Shown: positions 45,562 to 54,089, counted from the first letter of the stretch. The stretch: 64,000 nucleotides of DNA from Aureibacter tunicatorum (GCF_036492635.1 NZ_AP025308.1:148320-212319), one strand, 5' to 3'. Made by a program: numbers and translations. The notes: generated from the letters alone by a model not told the origin.

Positions 45562-46395
45562 ATGCTTCAAAATTATATTAAAGTTTTCAATTTTAGAGTG
45601 CATCATGAATTTTACGATGCCTTTGTTGAAAACATGTATGATATCCGTTTCAGTCTTTTTGATGAAGAAAGAGAAGAGGAAGTTGATTATCAGTTTTTTA
45701 GCAAAAAAATTGGTTCAGTATATAGCATTTGTTCCAAAGAGAAGCTTCTAGATATACTGAAGGAGGATTTGGTTAAAAGAAAATTGTCATTAATCATTTC
45801 CTTAGTTCCACTACCAGTGTATCATTCAGCGATAAGCGATTTGCCCGAGACTGACACCCAGAAGTTGATAGTTTATGAAAAACTTGATGAGTCTGACGGT
45901 AAAAAAGAGTTTAGGAAATACTTAGTCAAAGACGCGAATGAGGATGACAATAATGTTTTAATGCAACCTTTGTTTCCACAAAACAAAATTATCAAACAAA
46001 CTATACAAGTTATTCTTCCTTTGAATAATTTGAAATTTGATTCTTCTGTCGAAATCAACCTATATATTAATAGTAAGAGATATTTTTGGAAATATATAAT
46101 AAATGATAGTCGTTCCAAATTCGATAATGTGGAAGTGGATTTGTCTGACAAAACTGGACTGCTTTTTGAATTAGACGCTAAAGATGGAAATTACACAGAA
46201 TTTATTTCCAATCGTAGTTTGCCTGCTAAAAAGTCTTATGGAATACTTCCACACTTGATTTTGACTAAGCAGCTGGAAACAACTATCTCAAGAATGACAC
46301 TTGAATTACCCCGCCCTGACATTTCAAACCTTACTGTAGAGAAGAATGCTGATGGTAAATATATAAATATAGCAAAAATATTTAACAATATTTAA
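45562..46395 (+). CDS. Unrecognised eCIS-associated protein
   Basis: A 277-residue soluble protein. The start at 45562 is 1 bp after the DUF4255 stop (TAA-A-ATG); an in-frame start at 45517 would overlap that gene by 44 bp and is rejected. The sequence is acidic and has predicted beta strands (KVFNFRVHHEFYDAFV; IQVILPLNNLKFDSSVEINLY), with no signal peptide, membrane helix or catalytic motif. It lies between tail terminator and sheath, a position that suggests an accessory structural role. No family is recognised. Confidence 0.7.
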   Translation: MLQNYIKVFNFRVHHEFYDAFVENMYDIRFSLFDEEREEEVDYQFFSKKIGSVYSICSKEKLLDILKEDLVKRKLSLIISLVPLPVYHSAISDLPETDTQKLIVYEKLDESDGKKEFRKYLVKDANEDDNNVLMQPLFPQNKIIKQTIQVILPLNNLKFDSSVEINLYINSKRYFWKYIINDSRSKFDNVEVDLSDKTGLLFELDAKDGNYTEFISNRSLPAKKSYGILPHLILTKQLETTISRMTLELPRPDISNLTVEKNADGKYINIAKIFNNI

Positions 46396-46466
46396 ACATT
46401 GGTTATAGAGTGCTGTTATACAGATGAAATTAAATTATTGTAACTTTAAATTGTAAAATTAATTTT

Positions 46467-47996
46467 ATGGCGCAAGTGTATTCAACTCCCGGCGTGTATG
46501 TTCAAGAAAAAAGCGCTTTTTCAAGATCCGCCGTGCCAGTGGCTACAGCTATACCTGCTTTTATCGGGTATACTGAGAAGGCCTTGCGAGGTAGCAAGTC
46601 CTTAAAGAATGTACCGACAAGAATTAGCTCTTTGGGCGATTTTCATACTTTGTTCGGTGGAGCTCCTCAAGTAAAATTCAATATTAGCGCGTCTGATGAA
46701 GGTTTGTATAACCTAGAAGTTGACGCTGCATCTGCATACAAGCTTTATCATAGCTTGAAGCTATACTTTGCTAATGGAGGAGGAGATTGCTATATCGTTT
46801 CAGTAGGTTCTTACAAAGAAGAAGTGAAAAGCGGTGACATCTTAGGAGAAGAAACAGGTGGTGGCTTGAAAGCTTTACTTAAGCAAAATGAGCCTACAAT
46901 GGTTTTAGCTCCTGATGCTGTTGTTTTAGCTAAAGAGGATTTTTACACGGTTCAACAAGCGATTTTGAATCACTGTGGAAATGAAATGAAAAACAGAGTT
47001 GCTATTCTTGATGTATATGAAGGCTTCAAGGAAAGAACTTTGGATGAGGAAGATGTTGTTAATCAATTTAGAGAGGCTGTCGGGGATAACTTCCTTAGTT
47101 ATGGAACGGCTTATTACCCTTGGTTGAATACTACTGTTGTTTCTTCTGACGAAATCGACTTTAAAAATATCGCTAATGTAGATGGGCTTGTTGACATCTT
47201 GACTAAAGAAGTTAATGCGTCTCAAGAAGCTGGAAGATTGGATGAAGGAAGAGCAAATGCTATTTTGGCTCAAGTTCAACAATTGACTGATGAGAATGCG
47301 AATGCTAAAAACCTTCACAATACATTGAAAGCTGTTTCGCCAATGTATAAGCAGGTATTGGCGGATGTTAAGAGAAAAATCAACTTGTTGCCTCCTTCTG
47401 GAGCAATGGCTGGTGTTTACGCTTTGACTGATTCTTCAATTGGCGTTCATAAAGCTCCAGCTAATGTTAGTGTATCAAGTGTTGTTTCTCCTGCGGTTAA
47501 TATCAATAGCAAAGATCAAGAGGATTTGAACTTGCCATTGAATGGTAAAGCGGTTAATGCAATTAGAACATTCGCAGGCAAAGGTGTTTTGGTATGGGGT
47601 GCTAGAACATTGGATGGAAACTCTCAAGACTGGAGATACATCAATGTCAGAAGAGCTCTTATTTTCTTGGAGCAGACAGTGAAGAATGCTGCGGAGTCTT
47701 ATGTGTTCGAGCCGAATACGCCAAATACATGGGTTAACATCAAGTCGATGATTTCAAATTCAATGACAGGATTCTGGAGAAGTGGAATTTTGGTTGGTGC
47801 TTCTGAATCAGATGCCTACAACATTGAAGTTGGTTTAGGTACAACTATGACAGCTAATGATGTTCTTGATGGTATCATGAGAATAGAAGTTAGAGTTGCG
47901 TTGTCGAGACCTGCTGAATTCATCGTGATTACTTTCCAACAACAGATGGCTGGAGCCGGTGGCGGTGATGAAGGCGGAGAAGGTGGAGAAGAGTAG
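46467..47996 (+). CDS. Contractile sheath protein
   Basis: A 509-residue sheath protein of the phage tail sheath/Afp2-4 family. The N-terminal strand motif YSTPGVYVQEK is the classic sheath start (PGVYxxE), followed by AIPAFIGYTEKA and the SLGDFHTLFGG segment. The C-terminal domain has FAGKGVLVWGARTL and WRYINVRRALIFLEQTVK, the conserved core that locks neighbouring subunits, and ends with a Gly/Glu-rich tail (GGGDEGGEGGEE). It is the only sheath gene in the locus, whereas Afp and PVC have three. The 71-bp gap upstream contains TAACTTTA, close to a -7 promoter element, and may allow separate high-level expression together with the tube gene. Confidence 0.95.
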   Translation: MAQVYSTPGVYVQEKSAFSRSAVPVATAIPAFIGYTEKALRGSKSLKNVPTRISSLGDFHTLFGGAPQVKFNISASDEGLYNLEVDAASAYKLYHSLKLYFANGGGDCYIVSVGSYKEEVKSGDILGEETGGGLKALLKQNEPTMVLAPDAVVLAKEDFYTVQQAILNHCGNEMKNRVAILDVYEGFKERTLDEEDVVNQFREAVGDNFLSYGTAYYPWLNTTVVSSDEIDFKNIANVDGLVDILTKEVNASQEAGRLDEGRANAILAQVQQLTDENANAKNLHNTLKAVSPMYKQVLADVKRKINLLPPSGAMAGVYALTDSSIGVHKAPANVSVSSVVSPAVNINSKDQEDLNLPLNGKAVNAIRTFAGKGVLVWGARTLDGNSQDWRYINVRRALIFLEQTVKNAAESYVFEPNTPNTWVNIKSMISNSMTGFWRSGILVGASESDAYNIEVGLGTTMTANDVLDGIMRIEVRVALSRPAEFIVITFQQQMAGAGGGDEGGEGGEE

Positions 47997-48057
47997 TCTT
48001 TGAATATCTTTTAAATTATTTGAATAAAAAATCATAACCTCAAAATTATAGAATAAT

Positions 48058-48522
48058 ATGGCTGAAGATAATGGCGCTTCGCAGGACTCCTCAATGCGCC
48101 CCACCCCGAATAACTATTTTAGCGTAGAAATTTCAGGATTAGATGGTGAGATAGGATTCCAAAAAGTTGACTTGCCAAGCATGCAAGTTGAAAGTCACCA
48201 ATACAGAGCTGGGAACGACCCTGCCGGATATGATGTGAAAATGCCAGGAAAGCCTTCTTTTGGAGATTTGACTTTGTCGAAAGGTCAGTTTAAAAATGAC
48301 ACGACTTATGATGATCTTTATAAGAAAATCTCCTCTAATACATTTGAACGTGCGACTATTACAATCAAGCAATTAGATGAGCAAGGTAGTCCTAGCAGAA
48401 CTTATACTTGCAAAATGTGCTATCCTACTTCATGGCAATGGGGATCATTTGATGCAAATGATTCTAGTCCAACCATGGAGAGTATCACATTCTCAGTAGA
48501 GAGTATGGAACTTGAGAATTAG
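48058..48522 (+). CDS. Major inner tube protein (gp19/Afp1-like)
   Basis: A 154-residue gp19-family tube protein. NNYFSVEISGLDGEIGFQKV opens the fold, then PGKPSFGDLTLSKGQ is the diagnostic motif, followed by WQWGSFDANDSSPTMESITF near the end. It should form the hexameric rings of the inner tube and it lies 61 bp after the sheath gene, as in most contractile systems. A strong intrinsic terminator follows its stop, so the transcript of sheath and tube ends here. Confidence 0.93.
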   Translation: MAEDNGASQDSSMRPTPNNYFSVEISGLDGEIGFQKVDLPSMQVESHQYRAGNDPAGYDVKMPGKPSFGDLTLSKGQFKNDTTYDDLYKKISSNTFERATITIKQLDEQGSPSRTYTCKMCYPTSWQWGSFDANDSSPTMESITFSVESMELEN

Positions 48523-48540
48523 TGTTGAGTATATATAATT

Positions 48541-48574
48541 AAAACTGTCTTTTGAATAGAAGGCAGTTTTTTTT
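48541..48574 (+). terminator. Intrinsic terminator between the two tube genes
   Basis: Arms AAAACTGTCTT (48541-48551) and AAGGCAGTTTT (48560-48570) pair with one G-U pair and an 8-nt loop, followed by a T run to 48574. It lies 19 bp after the major tube stop and 12 bp before the second tube ATG. It should end the abundant sheath-tube transcript and leave only read-through for the genes downstream. Confidence 0.85.
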
Positions 48575-48585
48575 CACCGTTTTTT

Positions 48586-49041
48586 ATGAAAAGAGATTAT
48601 CCTTTACCATCATATTATTTTGGCGTCTCATTCAAGGGGTTCACAGGCAATATTGACGTTTCCTTCATGGAAGTGGAAGGCATTGGCATGAGCACAAGAG
48701 ATAGCATGATATTGAGTGAAGGAGGATTGAATCAGTATCAACATAAGCTTCCAGGTATGGCAAGTTTTGCGGATATAGTGTTGAAGAGAGGAGTGATGAA
48801 AGAGAATTCTCCCTTGGCACAATGGTGCATGGATACGATTACAAATGATTTTAGCAAGCCTATAGAGCCCAAAGACCTAACCATTCAACTTTTAAATGAA
48901 AGCCAGGAAATATTGCGGACATGGAATTATTATAAAGCCTTTCCAATTAGTATGCAATATTCTACATTAATGGCTTCAAAAACAGCATTTTTAGTTCAAA
49001 CCTTAACTTTTTCTTATTCTTATTATTCATTAACATCTTAG
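48586..49041 (+). CDS. Second tube protein (gp19/Afp5-like)
   Basis: A 151-residue gp19-family protein. It shares the strand order of the first tube protein (YYFGVSFKGFTGNIDVSFMEVEGI; LPGMASFADIVLKRGV) but differs throughout; the order after the major tube gene and the divergence suggest the baseplate-proximal tube ring made by Afp5 or Afp6 in the Afp particle. It lies behind the terminator, which would keep its level low, fitting a ring present in only a few copies. No third tube gene is present. Confidence 0.87.
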   Translation: MKRDYPLPSYYFGVSFKGFTGNIDVSFMEVEGIGMSTRDSMILSEGGLNQYQHKLPGMASFADIVLKRGVMKENSPLAQWCMDTITNDFSKPIEPKDLTIQLLNESQEILRTWNYYKAFPISMQYSTLMASKTAFLVQTLTFSYSYYSLTS

Positions 49042-49093
49042 AAATCAAACTTATGCCACAAGTTTCAGTTATATTGAAAAGTTGGTATTTGAG

Positions 49094-50824
49094 ATGAATA
49101 AATCAATTATTTTATTTCTTTTTGTTGCGTTTATATCGATTGGAGATTCCTTTGGTCAATTGAAGAGCTTGGACAAGTTTCGAAAAAACGTTTATAAAAA
49201 CGTTAAAAAGGTAAAGAAGCAGCAGAAAAAGTTTAAAAAAGATCAAAAAAATATTAATAAGCTAACAGGATCTGATAAAAAGAAAAAATCAGACAAAGAT
49301 AGCTTGTATCAATTTTCTGGCAGGGAAGAAGTGCATGTTGCCAAGTATCAGCAGATGTATACATTTTTGAATGGTTCGGATGAAGTATACTTTGATGATG
49401 TCGACCCAGAATGGGACAGCGTGTATTTTGATAAAAAAGACAACGGTTATTATAAGCTTATCAAGGATAGTAGGAAATTGGATGATGACAAGAGGGTCTT
49501 TTCATGGTATCCATATTGGATGGATAGTGCCTATAAACAGTATAATTACCAGTTTGTCAATGATTTGATATTTTTCTCTTATGATATTGATCCGAAATCG
49601 GGCAGTTACATTGATAAGGAAGTTATTAATGATTTTGTCAATGGAAGTATAGTTGATTTTGTTCAAGCTCAAGGAGCAAAAGCTCATATCGCAGTTACGG
49701 CTTACAATAAGGATCAAGTAGAAAATTTTTTAAATGATAATTATGCTCAAGCTGTATTTGTTGATTCAATTAAAAGCATTTTTACCCAGACTAATTTGGA
49801 TGGAATTGTGTTTGATTTTATAATATACGAGCCTTCACAACGAGAGAAGTTCAATAAATTTTTATTAATGACAGAGGCCTCTTTAAGTCATATGAAGGAA
49901 GAAGAGGTTGAAATAATATTAAGCCTTCCTATCCAAAAAGAATGCAGCGACAATTATGATGTTTCTGCATTGGATCATTATGTTGATTATTATATTGTGG
50001 TGAATAATCGGGACCATAATCTTCTTGACTCATCCCCAATAACACCTCTTATGCCATTGAAAAATGATTTATATTCTCACTATTCGATAGAGGAGGCTCT
50101 GTATCGATATGCTGGAAGAGGTGTAAGTCCAAAGAAAATAGCCTTTAACTTATATGATTTCATAAGTATATGGAAAGTTAAAGACAATGAGATGATGTTA
50201 GGGTATCATGAGCAAGATATGCCATTTGAATTTCTTAATACCAGTATTCCTAATTATACATCCAAATTGGAATATGACTCTGTATTTGCCTCGAATTTCA
50301 TAAGAAAAGACCAGTTTGTTTATTGGTTCGAAACAGACAATAGTTTGGATCATAAAATGGATTGGTTAGGGCATAATAATGTTTCAGGAGTTGGAGTTTG
50401 GTCTTTGAAAGATGATAAATACCATAAAAAGTTTTGGGATAATATAAGCAAGCACATGGCATCTGATTCCATAGTTCAAATATATCCGATAGAACATAAA
50501 AAGAGTTTTGCTTTTAATATCGCCGAGAAGCTATACGAAAGAAAGGAAGTGGTATTAGCGGTATTGATAATACAGTTTATAGGTTTAATCTTGGGGCTTG
50601 TTATGTCTGTCCTTGATTGGAGAGTTCGCGAGTATATTTTTCAAAGAAATCTGGTTATTTATATATACGTGTTTTTTGTTCTGTTGACGATACTAGGAGC
50701 GTTGTTTTTATTCGGAGGAATCGGAGAAGGAATACTGTCTGTATTTTTAGGTTTTCTAATATCAATCGCTGTGTTTGTAATCTTGTCCAGATTAATTCAT
50801 CTAAGCAGAGAAAAGACTCCTTGA
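49094..50824 (+). CDS. Membrane-anchored GH18-like protein
   Basis: A 576-residue protein. The ATG at 49094 is chosen over an upstream TTG at 49082 because it gives a clean signal peptide (residues 1-22, ending Ser-Phe-Gly-Gln). A Lys-rich segment (about 28-65) follows, then a GH18-like TIM-barrel region (about 130-450): FSWYPYWMDSAYKQYNYQFVNDLIFFSYDID, then LDGIVFDFIIYEP where active GH18 enzymes have DGxDxDxE. The catalytic Glu position appears to be replaced or shifted, so activity is uncertain. Three transmembrane helices close the protein (about 480-570). It lies 52 bp after the last tube gene on the same strand; involvement in glycan binding or peptidoglycan passage for the particle is inference. 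Confidence 0.7.
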   Translation: MNKSIILFLFVAFISIGDSFGQLKSLDKFRKNVYKNVKKVKKQQKKFKKDQKNINKLTGSDKKKKSDKDSLYQFSGREEVHVAKYQQMYTFLNGSDEVYFDDVDPEWDSVYFDKKDNGYYKLIKDSRKLDDDKRVFSWYPYWMDSAYKQYNYQFVNDLIFFSYDIDPKSGSYIDKEVINDFVNGSIVDFVQAQGAKAHIAVTAYNKDQVENFLNDNYAQAVFVDSIKSIFTQTNLDGIVFDFIIYEPSQREKFNKFLLMTEASLSHMKEEEVEIILSLPIQKECSDNYDVSALDHYVDYYIVVNNRDHNLLDSSPITPLMPLKNDLYSHYSIEEALYRYAGRGVSPKKIAFNLYDFISIWKVKDNEMMLGYHEQDMPFEFLNTSIPNYTSKLEYDSVFASNFIRKDQFVYWFETDNSLDHKMDWLGHNNVSGVGVWSLKDDKYHKKFWDNISKHMASDSIVQIYPIEHKKSFAFNIAEKLYERKEVVLAVLIIQFIGLILGLVMSVLDWRVREYIFQRNLVIYIYVFFVLLTILGALFLFGGIGEGILSVFLGFLISIAVFVILSRLIHLSREKTP

Positions 50825-50835
50825 TGGTAATAAAA

Positions 50836-50864
50836 AAAGCCTTGTAATTTCCATACAAGGCTTT
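50836..50864. terminator. Bidirectional intrinsic terminator
   Basis: AAAGCCTTGTA / TACAAGGCTTT, a perfect 11-bp stem with a 7-nt loop, flanked by A and T runs. It lies between the convergent GH18-like gene and the peptide transporter and can end both transcripts. Confidence 0.85.
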
Positions 50865-50885
50865 GATGTTTATTTATTGTTAGTT

Positions 50886-52301
50886 TTATGCCATTTGCTC
50901 TTCTTCTGTGAAGACAACGTTTGAATCGGTATCCTCAGCTCCGTGAGTTAGTTTTTTAAGAGGTTTTAAGAATACGAGTACAATTAGACCAAATACTACT
51001 GAGACAGAAGCAATCAGTAAAAACGTATTATAATCGCCAAGATCTTTTGCTGAGCTGCCTAATGAAGCCGCCAATTTATTGCCTAATCCAGTCATTGCAA
51101 AATAAACACCCATCATCATTGATGCATATTTTGCTGGTGACATTTTCGTGATAAATGATAATGCTACAGGCGAAAGGCAAAGCTCTCCTACAGTATGGAA
51201 TAGGTAAGCTAAAAATAGCCATTGCATTCCTGCTTTCTGTAATATTTCTCCGCTTTCACTTGTGCTTACCTCTTTAGTAGCAAGCATCATGAATACAAAC
51301 CCTAATCCCATTATAATAGTTCCTATTCCCATTTTGAATAGAGCAGAAGATTCTTTGCTTTTTTGTTTTCTTAAAGCCCAAAATGCAGCGATAGGCACTC
51401 CAAGAAGTATAATATAAAGAGCGTTTAATGATTGGAAAGCTGCCGCGGGAACATCGTATATTAGGAATCCTAGATTCAAGTTAAGGTTGATTTTGTTTTC
51501 AGCATACAAGTTCATTAATCCACCAGCTTGCTCAAAAGCTCCCCAAAAAATGATTACAATAAGAAAAGAAAGAAGCAGTACCACAAGCCTGTCTTTTTCA
51601 ACTTTTGTAAGTGGCTTTGAAGGATTGGATTTCTTTGATTCCGTTTTCTTTTCAAAATTGCCAACATGCACTAAATATTTTTGACCGTACATATATACGA
51701 CTTGACCTAATAACATGCCTATACCTGCTAGACCAAACCCATAGTGCCATCCGAATTCTTTAGCAACTACTGCGCATGATATACCTGCTAAAAATGCGCC
51801 TAAATTAATACCAATATAAAATATGCTAAACCCTTTGTCTCTTCCTGCTTGGTCTTCTTTTTTATAAAGACCCCCAACCATTGTGGAAATGTTTGGTTTT
51901 AATAGTCCAACACCTAAAATGATTAACGCTAAGGCTGAATAAAATGCCCATTCTGTTGGAATCGCCATAACACTATGGCCTGCAACAAGCAATAATCCAC
52001 CTATAAGAACTGATTTTTTCTGGCCAATTAGACGGTCGGCAATTATTCCTCCAGGAATTGCAACTAAGTATACAAGCATTGTATATGTTCCGTAAAGACT
52101 CAATGCATCAGCATCTGACCAGCCCCAACCTCCTTCTGCGACTTGTGCTGTTAAAAACAAAACGAAAAGACCGCGCATTCCATAGTAGCTGAATCTTTCC
52201 CATAATTCTGTGAAAAATAAAATGAAAAGGCCTTTTGGATGTCCGAAGATGGTTTCTTCATGGACTGGGACCTGTTTTAAAGAAGAGGTATTGTTAGACA
52301 T
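50886..52301 (-). CDS. POT/PTR2-family peptide transporter
   Basis: A 471-residue proton-coupled oligopeptide transporter of the major facilitator superfamily. The family signature ELWERFSYYGMRGLFVLFL lies in the first helix (ExxERFxYY), and the second signature FSIFYIGINLGAFLAG is near residue 165. About 14 hydrophobic helices are visible, with a charged loop around residues 215-230. It imports di- and tripeptides. It is a single gene, possibly preceded by the small conserved protein at 52383-52544 on the same strand. Confidence 0.92.
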   Translation of the reverse strand: MSNNTSSLKQVPVHEETIFGHPKGLFILFFTELWERFSYYGMRGLFVLFLTAQVAEGGWGWSDADALSLYGTYTMLVYLVAIPGGIIADRLIGQKKSVLIGGLLLVAGHSVMAIPTEWAFYSALALIILGVGLLKPNISTMVGGLYKKEDQAGRDKGFSIFYIGINLGAFLAGISCAVVAKEFGWHYGFGLAGIGMLLGQVVYMYGQKYLVHVGNFEKKTESKKSNPSKPLTKVEKDRLVVLLLSFLIVIIFWGAFEQAGGLMNLYAENKINLNLNLGFLIYDVPAAAFQSLNALYIILLGVPIAAFWALRKQKSKESSALFKMGIGTIIMGLGFVFMMLATKEVSTSESGEILQKAGMQWLFLAYLFHTVGELCLSPVALSFITKMSPAKYASMMMGVYFAMTGLGNKLAASLGSSAKDLGDYNTFLLIASVSVVFGLIVLVFLKPLKKLTHGAEDTDSNVVFTEEEQMA

Positions 52302-52382
52302 ATTAACTAAATTATTATTTAATTTTTTATAACATCTAACAATTTAGTATGAATTGGTGATAATTAAAAGGATATATTGAGT

Positions 52383-52544
52383 TTATTCCTGTGTGGATAT
52401 GCTTTGATTATGATCTTGCAATTGACTGTGTATTTTGCCTATTACTTCATAAACTTGATTGAATGGCAAATTGCCAAGAGCCAAAATTATGGTTTCAGCT
52501 TCTTGAATGGATAGTTGAATTTTAATTGTATTGTCCTTATGCAT
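52383..52544 (-). CDS. Conserved 53-residue protein
   Basis: A short frame that opens with MHKDNTIKIQLSIQEA and continues with ETIILALGNLPFNQVYEVIG, followed by a Gln-rich end. The pattern (beta strand, helix, LGxLPFxxVYxxI, helix) recalls small conserved Bacteroidetes proteins of unknown function. It is preceded by a perfect hairpin and lies 81 bp upstream of the peptide transporter, so the two could be transcribed together. There is no known function. The reading frame is supported by its clear amphipathic structure and position only. Confidence 0.62.
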   Translation of the reverse strand: MHKDNTIKIQLSIQEAETIILALGNLPFNQVYEVIGKIHSQLQDHNQSISTQE

Positions 52545-52546
52545 AA

Positions 52547-52584
52547 TAGTATTGAATGATTTGTTATTAAATCATTCAATACTA
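52547..52584. terminator. Perfect 16-bp hairpin
   Basis: TAGTATTGAATGATTT / AAATCATTCAATACTA is a perfect 16-bp stem with a 6-nt loop. It lies between the M28 peptidase stop (52593) and the start of the 53-residue protein (52544). The lack of a T run after it on the minus strand makes it an unusual terminator; it may instead be an operator or RNA-processing site. Confidence 0.6.
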
Positions 52585-52592
52585 GTGCCATA

Positions 52593-54089
52593 TTATTTGT
52601 CTGTTTTATCATAAGCAAGATCCCAGATATCAAGATAGCTTAGTCTGATAATTTTCATCATTTTTTCTATGTTGATTTTATCTGCATGATCGGTGGGTTG
52701 GTGATAGTCTTCGTGTCCCCAAGTATGAAACCAAAATATCGGTATGCCCTTTTTTGCAAATGAAGCATTGTCGCTTCCCGCATATGGTTTTTCCACTCTG
52801 CTATACGTGATTTCTAAATTTATATCGTATGCATTATTATTTATGCTATCGTTTTTCTCGAGCTCCGGATATGCAGCTGTGTATAGCATCATGCACTGAT
52901 TTCCATCATGATCCCAATCAGCATTTCGGCCTATCATATCAAAATTCAGGTATGTCTGTATTTTTGACGTTTTCTCGAAGGCTTCTACAAAATGCCTTGA
53001 TCCATTCAAGCCTTTTTCTTCCGCAGTCCAAGCAGCAAAAATTAATGTCTTATCAGGTTTTTGCCCTGTAGATTGGATCGCTTTGGCAATATTCAATATC
53101 GCGGATACACCTGATGCATTGTCATCAGCTCCATTCCATATTTGGCCATTTCTCATACCTAGGTGATCATAATGAGCTCCGATAACAATAAATTCGTCTT
53201 TATTAGTTCCTTCGATTTTGCCTATTACATTAGGTGAAGAAATAGCTTGCTTATTCGTGGTTAACGAGATTTTTGCCTTTGGATAGTTATTTCTTTTATT
53301 AATTGATTTCTTTTCGATTAATGATAATATCTTTTGAGCTGTATTGTTTGTGATATTTATACAAGGCAATTCGTATTCGTTATTATTATACAGATCAAGT
53401 TTAGTATCATAAAAAGAAGGCATCTTAGATACAGTATTTTCAGAGTTTGCATATAAAGAGGCTAGATAATCTTCTTCTGAAAATTCAAGTATAGCTAAAG
53501 CCCCATGATTTTGAGCCATTTTATTCTTCTCTGCTACTATTTGTTTCGTTGACTTTGATTTAAAATGCTGAAAGACATGACTTGTTGTATCATGTTTAGG
53601 ATAACCAGATTTTCTGATAATGATTTTATTATTAGTATTCTTTTTATCAAAATCATTGAAAGTGGCATTTAAATCAATTCCATAATCAACGTAAATAATT
53701 TCAGCATTAATAGATTCATTATTCTTAAGGGGATGTACAAAAAAATCTACATTATTCGTAAAGGCAATTGATTTTTCATCAGCAATTTGAATTTCAAAAT
53801 GCTGATTTTCCCCAGCTTTGTATTTCAAAAGAGGAACTTCTTGCAAGTATTCATCATCTAATGGCTCAACACCTATAGATTCAAACCAAGAAATTATATA
53901 ACTAGCTGCTAGTTCAGCTCCTCTTGTTCCTGTTTCTCTTCCTTCAAGTAGATCATCGGCCAAAAAATTGACAGGGGCCATAGCCGATTCTTTGGTGATA
54001 TTTTCAAGTCCTTGTCTTTTGTATTCTTGAGAATGCGCACTTTGAGTAAATGCTGTAAAGAATGTGAATATTAAAAGTAAATGTCTCAT
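52593..54089 (-). CDS. Exported M28-family metallopeptidase
   Basis: A 498-residue zinc aminopeptidase-type enzyme. The signal peptide ends near residue 20 (AHSQ). A protease-associated-like insert lies between about 90 and 260. The catalytic part has GAHYDHLG (first zinc His), ADDNASGV (bridging Asp), WTAEEKGLNGSRHF (general base Glu-Glu), DMIGR (Asp) and HTWGHEDYHQPTDHADKI with the last His ligand. All five ligands of the family are present, so it is probably active. It probably releases amino acids from peptides outside the cytoplasm. The nearby POT transporter could take up its products. Confidence 0.92.
   Translation of the reverse strand: MRHLLLIFTFFTAFTQSAHSQEYKRQGLENITKESAMAPVNFLADDLLEGRETGTRGAELAASYIISWFESIGVEPLDDEYLQEVPLLKYKAGENQHFEIQIADEKSIAFTNNVDFFVHPLKNNESINAEIIYVDYGIDLNATFNDFDKKNTNNKIIIRKSGYPKHDTTSHVFQHFKSKSTKQIVAEKNKMAQNHGALAILEFSEEDYLASLYANSENTVSKMPSFYDTKLDLYNNNEYELPCINITNNTAQKILSLIEKKSINKRNNYPKAKISLTTNKQAISSPNVIGKIEGTNKDEFIVIGAHYDHLGMRNGQIWNGADDNASGVSAILNIAKAIQSTGQKPDKTLIFAAWTAEEKGLNGSRHFVEAFEKTSKIQTYLNFDMIGRNADWDHDGNQCMMLYTAAYPELEKNDSINNNAYDINLEITYSRVEKPYAGSDNASFAKKGIPIFWFHTWGHEDYHQPTDHADKINIEKMMKIIRLSYLDIWDLAYDKTDK

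Larger units (their letters stand above)
21087..49041 (+). other. Contractile injection system locus (Afp/PVC/eCIS class)
   Basis: Seventeen consecutive plus-strand genes encode all core parts of a phage-tail-like injection particle: sheath, two tube proteins, tube-baseplate adaptor, spike, PAAR tip, gp25-like and two gp6-like baseplate proteins, tape measure, AAA+ ATPase and tail terminator, plus fibre-like and membrane-associated extras. There is no capsid, portal, terminase, lysis gene or integrase, so it is not a prophage, and no TssJLM or ClpV, so it is not a type i-iii T6SS. It is closest to Bacteroidetes eCIS/T6SS subtype iv. Most junctions overlap or are under 75 bp; the larger gap at 39449-39569 holds an inverted repeat. 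Confidence 0.93.

Noticed and set aside
46926..47318. 130-residue minus-strand reading frame within the sheath gene
   Set aside because: It is a shadow of the sheath coding sequence; composition and the complete sheath motifs on the other strand argue against it.
21087..49041. Prophage
   Set aside because: Tail and baseplate parts are complete, but capsid, portal, terminase, lysis and integrase genes are absent, and an eCIS AAA+ ATPase and DUF4255 protein are present.
21087..49041. Canonical T6SS (type i-iii)
   Set aside because: There is no TssJ, TssL, TssM, TssK or ClpV-like gene, and there is one fused sheath gene instead of TssB/TssC.
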